Position numbers and translations under genes: made by a program. Source: AC-56 sp963702195 (GTDB lineage: Bacteria > Actinomycetota > Thermoleophilia > Solirubrobacterales > 70-9). From it: DNA of 64,000 nt. The notes under the pieces are model-generated. The model worked only from the letters and a program-made list of their open reading frames with translations. It was not told the DNA's origin and made no database searches. Of the stretch, positions 51,030 through 59,582 are shown in pieces (positions within the stretch are counted from its first letter, which is position 1; each line of letters opens with the position of its first letter). The stretch is taken from positions 2,232,001-2,296,000 of the forward strand of contig OY969725.1 in NCBI GenBank assembly GCA_963702195.1, written 5' to 3'.

Positions 51030-52205
51030 CTAGCGCCTGACCAGCGCGATCTTGCGGTGCTTCGTGGTGGAGACGCCGTTGGACGACTTGAACTTGACCA
51101 GCGTCTCAACCTTCACCCGGCCGCGGTGCCGCAGCAGCCGGTCCTTGCGCCCACGGGCCTCGACCTTCAGGGTCACCTTCTTCGGGCCGTGAACGTCACG
51201 GCTCACCCTCTTTATGCCATGGCCCTTGGCACGCAGCTTCAGCTCCCCGGACCCGTCGACCTTGGCGGTCAGCTTCGCCGTGCCCCGCGAACGGTTGAGG
51301 CTCGTCTTGCCCAGGTCGAGCCGGCCGGCCCCGGGACCCGCCTGATCGACAGCGACTCCGCAGGCCTGGCGGGCGGCGTCGGTCCTTACGAGCTCGCTCC
51401 CCACGTCGTGGCGGTCGCCGCTGATCGGCGCCCGCATGATCTTGCCGAAGTTCTGGTCCATCCAGTAGATGTACCTGCTGTCGACGGCAACGCCGCACGC
51501 GTTGCCCACCGAGAACCGAACGTACGTCTGATCGACGTTGGTGCCGTCCAGATTCGCCCTTCCGATCGATCCGGAGCTGTGGGTGTCCGACGGATTGACC
51601 CAGTAGACGTGATCGGCGTCCACCGCAACACCGCAACCCGTGACTCCGGGGACGACCCGCCGCACGTCGGTGCCGTCGAGATTCGACTCCATGATTCCCG
51701 GCGTCCAGTAGATGTGGTTGCTGTCGACCGCCACGGAACACGCCATGAACTGGTCCTTGATGAAGCTCTGATCGGGATTGGCGCCGGTGATGTCGGCCCG
51801 GGCTATTGCCTTGTTGAACCTGTTCCCCCAGTACACGTGCCCGGCGTCGACAGCGGGGCCGCACGGATCGTTCCGTGGGGTTGGGATGAAGCTCTGGTTC
51901 ACGCCCGTGCCGTCGAGGTTCGCGCGGCCGACGGACTCGCCCGAGGCGGTGAACGCATTGAGCCAGTAGATGTGCGCGCCGTCAACCGCGACCCCGCAGT
52001 CCTTGCCCGTGCCGGAGCCGCGAATGAACCGATTCTGGACGTCTGAGCCGTCGTTGTTGGCCCGCCCGATACCCCCGCCGGCGCCGCGTGCCCAGTAGAC
52101 GTACGCGCCGGCCGACTGCGCGACGACCGCCGCGAGCGAGCCCGCCACGACGAGGGCGACGATCAATCGGAGCCCCCGCCCCCTGCGCTTCGAATGCCCC
52201 TCCAT
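51030..52205 (-). CDS. Secreted YWTD-repeat beta-propeller protein
   Basis: From ATG 52205 (52211 is an alternative) the protein has 391 residues, with a basic start and signal peptide (RLIVALVVAGSLAAVVAQSAG). It then has about six repeats of the form CGVAVDxxHxYWxN...IGRANLDGTxVxQxFI. Each repeat keeps a Cys in the CGVAVD turn and a YW pair, as in LDL-receptor-type YWTD propellers. The last 100 residues are basic and end in a Lys/Arg-rich segment. There is no Shine-Dalgarno; TATGCT lies eight bases before ATG 52205, consistent with a leaderless mRNA. Binding partner unknown. Confidence 0.8.
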   Translation of the reverse strand: MEGHSKRRGRGLRLIVALVVAGSLAAVVAQSAGAYVYWARGAGGGIGRANNDGSDVQNRFIRGSGTGKDCGVAVDGAHIYWLNAFTASGESVGRANLDGTGVNQSFIPTPRNDPCGPAVDAGHVYWGNRFNKAIARADITGANPDQSFIKDQFMACSVAVDSNHIYWTPGIMESNLDGTDVRRVVPGVTGCGVAVDADHVYWVNPSDTHSSGSIGRANLDGTNVDQTYVRFSVGNACGVAVDSRYIYWMDQNFGKIMRAPISGDRHDVGSELVRTDAARQACGVAVDQAGPGAGRLDLGKTSLNRSRGTAKLTAKVDGSGELKLRAKGHGIKRVSRDVHGPKKVTLKVEARGRKDRLLRHRGRVKVETLVKFKSSNGVSTTKHRKIALVRR

Positions 52206-52220
52206 GGACATCAAGCATAT

Positions 52221-52238
52221 ACCGAACGATGTTCTGGT
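52221..52238. promoter_or_regulatory. Imperfect palindrome between the divergent YWTD and AacS genes
   Basis: ACCGAACGATGTTCTGGT pairs ACC-GAAC with the complement of GTTCTGGT, allowing one bulged base. It lies between the YWTD start (52205) and the acetoacetyl-CoA synthetase start (52255), so it could regulate either. The form resembles TetR-family operators. It is not a LexA box, since the GAAC and GTTC are three bases apart instead of four. Confidence 0.35.
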
Positions 52239-52254
52239 GATATAAGCGCCCACG

Positions 52255-54258
52255 ATGTCAGAGACCGAAGCAGCGGCCCGGCGCGGCGAGCTCCTCTGGG
52301 AGCCGTCGCCGGAGAGCGTCGAGCGATCGCAGATGACCCGCTACATGCGCTGGCTCGCGGACGAGCGTGGCCTCTCCTTCGACGACTACGAGGCGCTGTG
52401 GCGATGGTCGGCCACCGAGATCGAGGACTTCTGGGCCTCGATCTGGGATTTCTTCGAGGTCCAGGCAGCGGACCCCTACTCCGAGGTGCTCGCCGAGCGC
52501 AGGATGCCCGGCGCCGAGTGGTTCGGAGGCACTCGCCTGAGCTACCCCGAGCACATCTTCCGCAACCGCGACGACTCCGACGTCGCCGTCCGTCACGCCT
52601 CGGAGCTCCGCGAGCTCGGGAGGGTCACCTGGGGCGAGCTTCGCGACCAGGTCGCCCGCGCCGCCGCCGGCCTTCGCGCCGTCGGAGTCGAGCGGGGTGA
52701 CCGCGTCGTCGCCTACATGCCCAACATCCCGGAGACCCTGGTCGCCTTCCTCGCAACGGCGAGCATCGGCGCCATCTGGTCGAGCTGCTCGCCTGACTTC
52801 GGCGCCTCGAGCGTGGTCGACCGCTTCGCCCAGATCGAGCCCAGGGTCCTCTTCTGCGTCGACGGATACCGCTATGGCGGCCGCGACTTCGACCGCACGG
52901 ACGTCGTCGCCGGCCTCCAGGGCGCGATGCCGAGCCTCGAGCGGACCGTAGTCCTTCCCTACCTCGACGCCGACCCTGACCTCTCCAAGCTCCAGCCTGC
53001 GATCACGTGGGATGAGCTTCTCGCGTCGGGCGAGGACGCGGCCCTCGAGTTCGAGCAGGTCCCCTTCGACCACCCGCTGTGGGTCCTTTACTCCTCCGGC
53101 ACCACCGGCCTGCCGAAGGCGATCGTCCAGGGGCACGGCGGCATCCTGCTCGAGCAACTCAAGAAGCTCAACCTGCACGTCGATGCGCAGGAGGGGGACC
53201 GCCTCTTCTGGTTCACCACCACCGGCTGGATGATGTGGAACTTCCTCGTCGGTGGCCTCCTCACTCCCGCGTCGATCGTGCTCTACGACGGCAGCCCCGG
53301 GCACCCCGACATGGGCGTGCTGTGGGACCTCGCCGAGCGGACCGGAACGACTTGCTTCGGCACCAGCGCCAGCTACATCGCGGCGTGCATGAAGGCGGGC
53401 GTGGAGCCCTCTGCCGGTCGCGAGCTGTCGAACCTGCGCTCGGTCGGCTCCACCGGCTCGCCGCTCTCGCCCGAGGGCTTCGAGTGGGTCTATGAGCACG
53501 TGGGCCGCGACACCTGGCTGTTTTCCACCAGCGGTGGGACCGACGTCTGCACCGCCTTCGTCGGCGGGGTCCCGCTCCTGCCCGTGTACCGCGGCGAGCT
53601 CCAGGGCCGCGCCTTGGGCGCCAAGGTCGAGGCGTTCGACTCCGACGGCAACTCGATCATCGACGAGGTCGGCGAGCTCGTGATCACCGAGCCGATGCCT
53701 TCGATGCCGCTCTACCTGTGGGGCGACGCCGACGGCTCCCGCTACCACGCCAGCTACTTCGACGTCTACCCGGGCGTCTGGCGCCACGGCGACTGGATCG
53801 AGATCACCTCTCGAGGCACCGCCATCATCTACGGCCGCTCCGACTCGACGATCAACCGTCAGGGAGTCCGCATGGGCACCAGCGAGATCTACCGCGCCGT
53901 CCACGGCGTCTCCGAGGTCGCCGACGCCCTGGTCGTCGACATCCCGAAGCCCGGCACCGAGGGCTGGATGCCGCTCTTCGTGGTGCTCGGCGAAGGTGAG
54001 ACGCTCAGCGACGAGCTCACCGCCGAGATCAAGCGAAGCATCCGCGAGCTCTGCTCCCCCCGCCACGTCCCCGACGTCGTGTACGAGATCGACGAGGTCC
54101 CCCGCACGCTCTCGGGCAAGGTCCTCGAGGTTCCGGTGAAGCGGATCCTCACCGGGACAGCGCCGGAGCAGGCCGCGAGCCGGGACTCGCTCGCGAACCC
54201 GCGCTCGCTCGACTACTTCGTCGAGCTCGCGGGCACGCTTACGGCGGACCAGCCCTAG
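52255..54258 (+). CDS. aacS: Acetoacetyl-CoA synthetase
   Basis: The 667-residue protein is an ANL-superfamily adenylate-forming enzyme of acetoacetyl-CoA synthetase length. It has SQMTRYMRWLADERGLSFDD near the N-terminus, P-loop LYSSGTTGLPKAIVQGHGG, the A5-type FSTSGGTDVCTAFVGG, A8-type RSDSTINRQGVRMGTSEIYR, and a C-terminal Lys in TLSGKVLEVPVKRIL. It activates acetoacetate with ATP and CoA. Downstream 3-hydroxybutyryl-CoA dehydrogenase, HMG-CoA lyase and an acyl-CoA carboxylase are within 12 kb. The gene overlaps the GGDEF stop by 4 bp. Confidence 0.92.
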   Translation: MSETEAAARRGELLWEPSPESVERSQMTRYMRWLADERGLSFDDYEALWRWSATEIEDFWASIWDFFEVQAADPYSEVLAERRMPGAEWFGGTRLSYPEHIFRNRDDSDVAVRHASELRELGRVTWGELRDQVARAAAGLRAVGVERGDRVVAYMPNIPETLVAFLATASIGAIWSSCSPDFGASSVVDRFAQIEPRVLFCVDGYRYGGRDFDRTDVVAGLQGAMPSLERTVVLPYLDADPDLSKLQPAITWDELLASGEDAALEFEQVPFDHPLWVLYSSGTTGLPKAIVQGHGGILLEQLKKLNLHVDAQEGDRLFWFTTTGWMMWNFLVGGLLTPASIVLYDGSPGHPDMGVLWDLAERTGTTCFGTSASYIAACMKAGVEPSAGRELSNLRSVGSTGSPLSPEGFEWVYEHVGRDTWLFSTSGGTDVCTAFVGGVPLLPVYRGELQGRALGAKVEAFDSDGNSIIDEVGELVITEPMPSMPLYLWGDADGSRYHASYFDVYPGVWRHGDWIEITSRGTAIIYGRSDSTINRQGVRMGTSEIYRAVHGVSEVADALVVDIPKPGTEGWMPLFVVLGEGETLSDELTAEIKRSIRELCSPRHVPDVVYEIDEVPRTLSGKVLEVPVKRILTGTAPEQAASRDSLANPRSLDYFVELAGTLTADQP

Positions 54259-55967
54259 TTGCTCTCGGCGGCCCGGGCCCGGTCGGGATCCGGGTCGAGA
54301 TCGCCGTCCAGCTCGAGGAAGGCCTCGACCACATCGTGATCGAACTGGGTCCCGGCGCGCGCCTGCAGCTCGGCGCGCGCCCGATGCGGCGAGAACGGCC
54401 GCCGGTACGGGCGGTCCGCGGTCATCGCCCCGTAGGCGTCGGCCACGGCGACGATCCGCCCCTCGAGCGGGATCTGGTGCTCGCGCAGGCCGCGTGGATA
54501 GCCCTGCCCGTCAGGCCGCTCGTGGTGCGTGAGGATCCACTCCCCCACCCTGCCGAGCTGCGCCGCACCCACGATCCGCGCCCCGATCTCCGGATGGCGC
54601 TCGACCTCCTGGCGCTCACGAGGATCGAGCGGGCCCTCCTTGTTGAGGATCGACTCAGCGACACCGACCTCGCCCACGTCCCGGAGCAGCGCCGCGATTC
54701 GCACCCGCTCGACCTCCTCGTCCGGCAGCTGGAGCTTCCGCGCGAGAGCCTCTGCGTAGCTCGCCACGCGGCGGGAATTGGCCGGCGATCCCTTGCGGCG
54801 GTCGACGGCCTCCGCGAGCGAGACGAGCGACACGAGCCGCGGGCTGGTGCGCTCGATCGCAACCTGCTCGCGCTCGACCCCTTCCACCCCGGCCTGCTTG
54901 AAGACCACCGAGCGATCGCGCCCTGACTCCTTCGCCTCGTACAGCGCGCGATCGGCGGCGTGGAGGAGCTCCCCCGAGGTGATCCCGTGGATCGGGAAGG
55001 TCGCGACCCCGCAGCTGATCGTCATCTTCTCGGTCTCGCGGGCGAAGGCGGTCCGCATCTCTGCGCGGAGCCGCTCGGAGAGCAGGTACGCCTCGGTCTC
55101 GTCCGTCTCCGGCGCGAGGACGCCGAACTCCTCGCCCCCGAGTCGCGCGACCACGTCGCTGGTCCGTGTGGCGCGCTTCAGCGCCTGAGCGAGCATGACG
55201 AGCACCCGGTCGCCGGCGTTGTGGCCGAAGCGGTCGTTGTACTCCTTGAACCAGTCGAGGTCGAGCACGAGGATCGACAGCGGGCGGGCGGTTCGGGTGG
55301 AGCGCTCGAGCTCGGCGGCGAACCGCTCCTCGAGCTCGCGCCGGTTGGCGAGTTGTGTGAGCGAATCCGTCCTCGCGGCCGCGGCGAGCTGGCTCACGAG
55401 ACGCTCGACCTGACCCCGGAGGGTGATCATGAGGATCCCCAGCACCGCCAGTGTCCCGGTCACCATGCCCCACTTGAGCCCCGGCAGGGCCACATGACCC
55501 GGGCCGACGAGCAGCACGAGCCCGTAGGCCGCCGACGCAAGAACCAGGTGGCCAAATGCGATCGCCGGCCGCAGGAAGTAGCAGGCCGCCAGGGCGATCC
55601 AGAAGTAGAACATCGCGTACGCGGTCACCGCCTGCGAACCACCGAAGTAGACGGCGAGGCTCACGACGACGGTCCCCGCCAGCGGCGACGCCTCGAACGC
55701 CCACAGCGGCAGGCGGTCCCATGCGAAGAGGAAGCCGGTCGCGACCAGGTAGGCCGCGAGCGTGGTGACCAGCAGGCCGGTGGTGTCGCGATCAGGCGAG
55801 TGTGGGAACAGCAGGCTGAGCAGGACCAGCGTCGCCCCGGTCCCGAACAGATACGTGAAGGTGCGCGCCATCGTCACGCGGTCCTCCCGGACCGTGCTTG
55901 GCTCGAGGCGGCCCCAGTTGAGGCGCCGGCCGAGGGTGCGGACGGTCGCCCCTATGCGTCCATTCAC
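54255..55967 (-). CDS. GGDEF diguanylate cyclase with degenerate HD-GYP domain
   Basis: The protein is about 570 residues from GTG 55967 (a later Met is possible). It has six hydrophobic segments (residues about 30-190), then a GGDEF domain with SILVLDLDWFKEYNDRFGHN and LGGEEFGVLAPE, and a C-terminal HD-GYP-like domain. GGEEF is intact, so cyclic di-GMP synthesis is likely. In the HD-GYP part the HD of the first metal motif is RD (AALLRDVGEVGV instead of LLHDIGKIG), while HHERPDGQGYP and DAYGAMTADRPYR are kept. The phosphodiesterase may be inactive. Partner unknown. Confidence 0.87.
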   Translation of the reverse strand: MNGRIGATVRTLGRRLNWGRLEPSTVREDRVTMARTFTYLFGTGATLVLLSLLFPHSPDRDTTGLLVTTLAAYLVATGFLFAWDRLPLWAFEASPLAGTVVVSLAVYFGGSQAVTAYAMFYFWIALAACYFLRPAIAFGHLVLASAAYGLVLLVGPGHVALPGLKWGMVTGTLAVLGILMITLRGQVERLVSQLAAAARTDSLTQLANRRELEERFAAELERSTRTARPLSILVLDLDWFKEYNDRFGHNAGDRVLVMLAQALKRATRTSDVVARLGGEEFGVLAPETDETEAYLLSERLRAEMRTAFARETEKMTISCGVATFPIHGITSGELLHAADRALYEAKESGRDRSVVFKQAGVEGVEREQVAIERTSPRLVSLVSLAEAVDRRKGSPANSRRVASYAEALARKLQLPDEEVERVRIAALLRDVGEVGVAESILNKEGPLDPRERQEVERHPEIGARIVGAAQLGRVGEWILTHHERPDGQGYPRGLREHQIPLEGRIVAVADAYGAMTADRPYRRPFSPHRARAELQARAGTQFDHDVVEAFLELDGDLDPDPDRARAAESN

Positions 55968-56122
55968 GGAGCCGTTCTGTGGGGATCCGCTTGCCACTGC
56001 ATGCTCATCTTCTCTGTATCGGCCCCGCGGTGCCGCAGCATGAGACGAGACGGCCCACGGATCGGCGCAAACCGGTGATCCAGGTCGGGACCCACTGGGC
56101 ACAGGTGGACACCGGGCGGGGA

Positions 56123-57379
56123 CTAGCCGTCGAGCCCGAGGCGGGTGCCGCGCTCGCGCGCCTTGGCGACCACCTCATCGACCCCCTCGACAACCCCGCC
56201 GCGCATCAGGACGCGGCCGTTCACGACCGTGGTGTCGATCACGGAGCCGGATGCCGCGTAGATCATGCACGCGACGAAGTCGCCGACTGCGACCGCCGGC
56301 GTGTCGCTTCGGACGAGGAGGAAGTCGGCAGGTTCACCCTCCGCGATCCGGCCGGACGCCCCCAGGAGCGGCGCCGCGCGGCCCGTGACGACGTTCCAGG
56401 CCTCGTCGGCCGGGAGGACCGAGGGATCCCGCGCCTCGTGCTTCTGGAGCAGTGCCAGGAACTTGACGTCCTGGAGCAGGTCGAGCGAGTTGTTGGATCC
56501 CGCGCCGTCGGTCCCGAGCCCCACCGGTATCCCGTGCCGGCGCGCCGCCCGGTAGGGAAACACTCGGCCCACGGCCAGCTTGAGGTTCGCCACCGGATTC
56601 GTGACCACGGTCGCGCCACGCTCCTCCACCAGCGCCAGCTCGGACTCGTCGAGCCACACGCCGTGCGCCAGCACGGTTCGAGGGCCGAGTGCACCGAGCC
56701 CGTCCAGGTACTCGGCGGGACGCACGCCGTGATCGGAGACGCAGTTCAGGACCTCGTCCTCCGTCTCGGAGAGGTGGATGTGGACCGGCAGGTCGCGCTC
56801 GGCGGCCGCCTCGCCGATCCATCGCAGGGCTCCCTCGCTGACCGAGTAGATCGAGTGCGGCCCGAACGCCGGCGTCACCAGCTCTCGCGGCTCGCCGATC
56901 TCCTCGAACCCTCGCTCGGCCATCTCGGGGACCCCGTCGGGGCCGGCCGCATCCCCCATGTCGAAGAGCGGCGCCGCGATCTGAGCCCGGATCCCCGCGT
57001 CCTCGACGGCCCGCGCCGTTGCCCTCGGATGCCAGTACATGTCCCAGAAGCGGACCGTGCCGGTGCGAATCATCTCCACACAGGCCAGTCGCGTGCCCCA
57101 GTAGACGTCCTCGTCGTCGAGCCGCGCCTCGACCGGCCAGATCACCTCTTGGAGCCAGCGCATCAGCGGCAGGTCGTCGCCGTGGCCGCGGAAGAGGGTC
57201 ATCGCCGCGTGGGTGTGGCCGTTGACGAGCCCGGGGACGATCGCCATCCCCTCGGCGTCGATCACCTCGTCGCCGTCGCGGGGCCGGAGCCGGGGCCCGA
57301 TCTTCGCGATCGCTCCGCCCTCGACACGCAGCCTGGTGCGTTCGCCGTCCAGCATCGCGTTCGTAACCGCCAGGCTCAC
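56123..57379 (-). CDS. mtaD: Amidohydrolase: methylthioadenosine/S-adenosylhomocysteine deaminase-like
   Basis: The start is GTG 57379 overlapping the phosphorylase stop as GTGA; 418 residues. The Zn ligands are in VNGHTHAAMTLFRG (H-x-H), LPVHIHLSETEDE and VGLGTDGAGSNN, with the Glu of HLSETE. This is the TrzN/MtaD amidohydrolase branch. The catalytic layout and the partner phosphorylase suggest deamination of MTA or SAH. Other purine or triazine deamination is possible but less likely given the context. Confidence 0.85.
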   Translation of the reverse strand: MSLAVTNAMLDGERTRLRVEGGAIAKIGPRLRPRDGDEVIDAEGMAIVPGLVNGHTHAAMTLFRGHGDDLPLMRWLQEVIWPVEARLDDEDVYWGTRLACVEMIRTGTVRFWDMYWHPRATARAVEDAGIRAQIAAPLFDMGDAAGPDGVPEMAERGFEEIGEPRELVTPAFGPHSIYSVSEGALRWIGEAAAERDLPVHIHLSETEDEVLNCVSDHGVRPAEYLDGLGALGPRTVLAHGVWLDESELALVEERGATVVTNPVANLKLAVGRVFPYRAARRHGIPVGLGTDGAGSNNSLDLLQDVKFLALLQKHEARDPSVLPADEAWNVVTGRAAPLLGASGRIAEGEPADFLLVRSDTPAVAVGDFVACMIYAASGSVIDTTVVNGRVLMRGGVVEGVDEVVAKARERGTRLGLDG

Positions 57380-58029
57380 GAGTGATCCTCGGAGAGCTCT
57401 CGAACGATGGCGGCCACCGCTTCCGCAAGCCGCTCGCGGTTCCGTGCTCGGCCCGCCTGGAACTCCTCGACGGTCAGCTCGCGCTCCCCCACCCCGTTGG
57501 CCAGGTTGTCCACGATGCAGATCGCCGCGTGGCGAAGCCCGAGCTCGCCGGCGATGACGCACTCCGAGGCGATCGTCATGCCGATCACGTCGGCGTGCTG
57601 GGCGATCAGCCGGATCTCCGCCGGGGTCTCGAAGCGGGGCCCGATCGACTCCCAGTAGACGCCGCCGTCGACCATCTCCGGCGCGGCGGTCCGCCTCCAG
57701 GCATCGACGACCTGGGCGCGCCACGCGCCGTCGAAACGCGCCACGCGGTGCGCGCGCCGATCGCCGAAGGCCGACTTGCCGATGTGGAGGGCGATGAAGT
57801 CGTCCGGACAGAGGAACGTCCCGACGCCGAGCTCGCGACGAAGGCCGCCGACCGAGCTCAGCGCGAGCACCCGGTCGCAGCCGGCGTCGACGAGCCGCCG
57901 CATGTTCGCCGCGTGATCGATCCGGTGCGGCTGGGTGTACGGGTCCCCGTGGCGACCGATCAGCATCGCGTCACCGACATCCAGGCCGTCGACGTAGTCG
58001 CCGCCAGCGATGCCGAGCCGGCCGCCCAC
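57376..58029 (-). CDS. Methylthioadenosine phosphorylase-like purine nucleoside phosphorylase
   Basis: The start is GTG 58029 and the length is 217 residues. HRIDHAANMRRLVDAGCDRV, GTFLCPDDFIAL, WESIGPRFETPAEIRLIAQH and DVIGMTIASECVIAGELGLR follow the trimeric MTAP/PNP family, with the purine-binding region at GMT. The MTAP subfamily would release adenine and methylthioribose-1-phosphate; the length is somewhat short. Coupling to the amidohydrolase supports MTA salvage. An N-terminal phosphate loop is not obvious, so the true start may be further upstream in another frame or the enzyme is divergent. Confidence 0.75.
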   Translation of the reverse strand: MGGRLGIAGGDYVDGLDVGDAMLIGRHGDPYTQPHRIDHAANMRRLVDAGCDRVLALSSVGGLRRELGVGTFLCPDDFIALHIGKSAFGDRRAHRVARFDGAWRAQVVDAWRRTAAPEMVDGGVYWESIGPRFETPAEIRLIAQHADVIGMTIASECVIAGELGLRHAAICIVDNLANGVGERELTVEEFQAGRARNRERLAEAVAAIVRELSEDHS

Positions 58030-58032
58030 CTA

Positions 58033-59571
58033 CTACGCGGGGGTGATCGGGTTGCGCCGCTCGCTGAAGCGGCGGTCCCTGCTCGACGACTCCTCGAAGC
58101 GGCGGATGAGCTCCGCCCGCAGCTCGTCCGGCTCGATCACGGCGTCCACCACGAGCTCGGACGCCAGGTGCAGGATGTCGATGTCGGCCGCGTACTCCTC
58201 GCGCTTCGCCCGCACGAACTCCTCGCGCTCCGCCTCGTCCGATATCTCCTGGATCTGGTTGTAGAAGACCGCGTTGATCGCCGCCTCCGGCCCCATCACC
58301 GCGATCGAGGCGCTCGGCAGCGCGATGCAGCAGTCGGGGTCGAACGCCGGGCCGGCCATCGCGTAGAGACCCGCCCCGTACGCCTTGCGCACGACGACGG
58401 AGATCTTCGGCACGGTCGCCTCCGAGACCGCCGAGATCATCTTGGCGCCGTGCCGGATGATCCCCTGGCGCTCCACCTGCGTCCCGATCATGAATCCGGG
58501 CACGTCGGCCAGGAACAGCAGCGGCACGTTGAACGCGTTGCAGGTCCAGATGAACCGTGCAGCCTTGTCGGCCGAGTCGACGAACAGGACCCCGCCCTTC
58601 ATCTTCGGCTGGTTGGCGACGATCCCGATTGCCCGCCCGTCCAGCCGGGCGAACCCGACGACGAGCTCCTTCGCCCAGCGCGCGTGCACCTCGCAGAAGG
58701 AGTCGGCGTCGACCAGCGACGCGATCAGGTCCTTGATGTCGAATGCGGAGTTCTCGTCACCTGGTACGACCTCGGAGACGCGGCGCTCGGACGCAGGCTC
58801 GGCTGGCGGTGCGGGCGGCGGCGAGGCCTGCCAGCTCTGCGGCATGTACGACAGGTAGCGCTTGGCGACGTCGATCGCCGCCTCATCGGACGTCACGAGG
58901 AAGTGTCCGCACCCGGAGACCGACGTGTGCATGCGGGCACCGCCCATCTCCTCGAGGCTCACCTTCTCCCCGATCACCATTTCGGCCATCCGGGGCGAGC
59001 CGAGGTACATCGATGCGTTCCCGTCCCGCATGATGACGACGTCGCAGAACGCCGGGATGTAGGCGCCGCCGGCGGCCGAGGGCCCGAACAGCAGGCAGAC
59101 CTGCGGCACCCGCCCGGACAGAACCACCTCGTTGTGAAAGATCCGGCCGGCGCCCCGGCGGCCGGGGAACATCTGAACCTGATCCGTGATCCGAGCGCCC
59201 GCGGAGTCGACCAGGTAGACCATCGGGACCTCGAGCCGCAGGGCCCGCTCCTGGACGCGAAGGATCTTCTCGACGGTCTTCGGCCCCCACGAGCCCGCCT
59301 TGACGGTCGGGTCGTTCGCCATCAGCGCAACGGTGCGGCCGCCGATCTTGGCGAGGCCGGTGACCACGCCGTCCGCGCCCAGGCCCTGCTTCTCCCAGTT
59401 GGCGAGAAGTCCCTCCTCCGAGAACGAGCCCGGGTCGACGAGGCGCGCCACCCGCTCGCGAACGGGGAGCTTGCCCTGCGCCTCGGTCTTAGAGTGATGC
59501 CGCTCGGGTCCGCCCGACAGCGCCGCTTCGAGGGCCCCGGTGATGTCGGGGCCGGACCGAGTTTCAGCCAT
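58033..59571 (-). CDS. Acyl-CoA carboxylase beta (carboxyltransferase) subunit
   Basis: The 512-residue protein has the carboxyltransferase N- and C-lobes: ERVARLVDPGSFSEEGLL, YLVDSAGARITDQVQMFPGR, FGPSAAGGAYIPAFCDVVIM, GARMHTSVSGCGHFL and ADVPGFMIGTQVERQGIIRH. The oxyanion-hole glycines are present in both lobes. It resembles propionyl- or methylcrotonyl-CoA carboxylase beta. A biotin carboxylase alpha gene is not within the window. Methylcrotonyl-CoA carboxylase would fit with HMG-CoA lyase nearby in leucine breakdown, but the sequence does not decide it. Confidence 0.9.
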   Translation of the reverse strand: MAETRSGPDITGALEAALSGGPERHHSKTEAQGKLPVRERVARLVDPGSFSEEGLLANWEKQGLGADGVVTGLAKIGGRTVALMANDPTVKAGSWGPKTVEKILRVQERALRLEVPMVYLVDSAGARITDQVQMFPGRRGAGRIFHNEVVLSGRVPQVCLLFGPSAAGGAYIPAFCDVVIMRDGNASMYLGSPRMAEMVIGEKVSLEEMGGARMHTSVSGCGHFLVTSDEAAIDVAKRYLSYMPQSWQASPPPAPPAEPASERRVSEVVPGDENSAFDIKDLIASLVDADSFCEVHARWAKELVVGFARLDGRAIGIVANQPKMKGGVLFVDSADKAARFIWTCNAFNVPLLFLADVPGFMIGTQVERQGIIRHGAKMISAVSEATVPKISVVVRKAYGAGLYAMAGPAFDPDCCIALPSASIAVMGPEAAINAVFYNQIQEISDEAEREEFVRAKREEYAADIDILHLASELVVDAVIEPDELRAELIRRFEESSSRDRRFSERRNPITPA

Positions 59572-59582
59572 ACCGCCCCAGT

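Noticed and set aside
52221..52238. LexA box in the aacS promoter
   Set aside because: GAAC and GTTC are three bases apart, not four, and the flanks do not fit.
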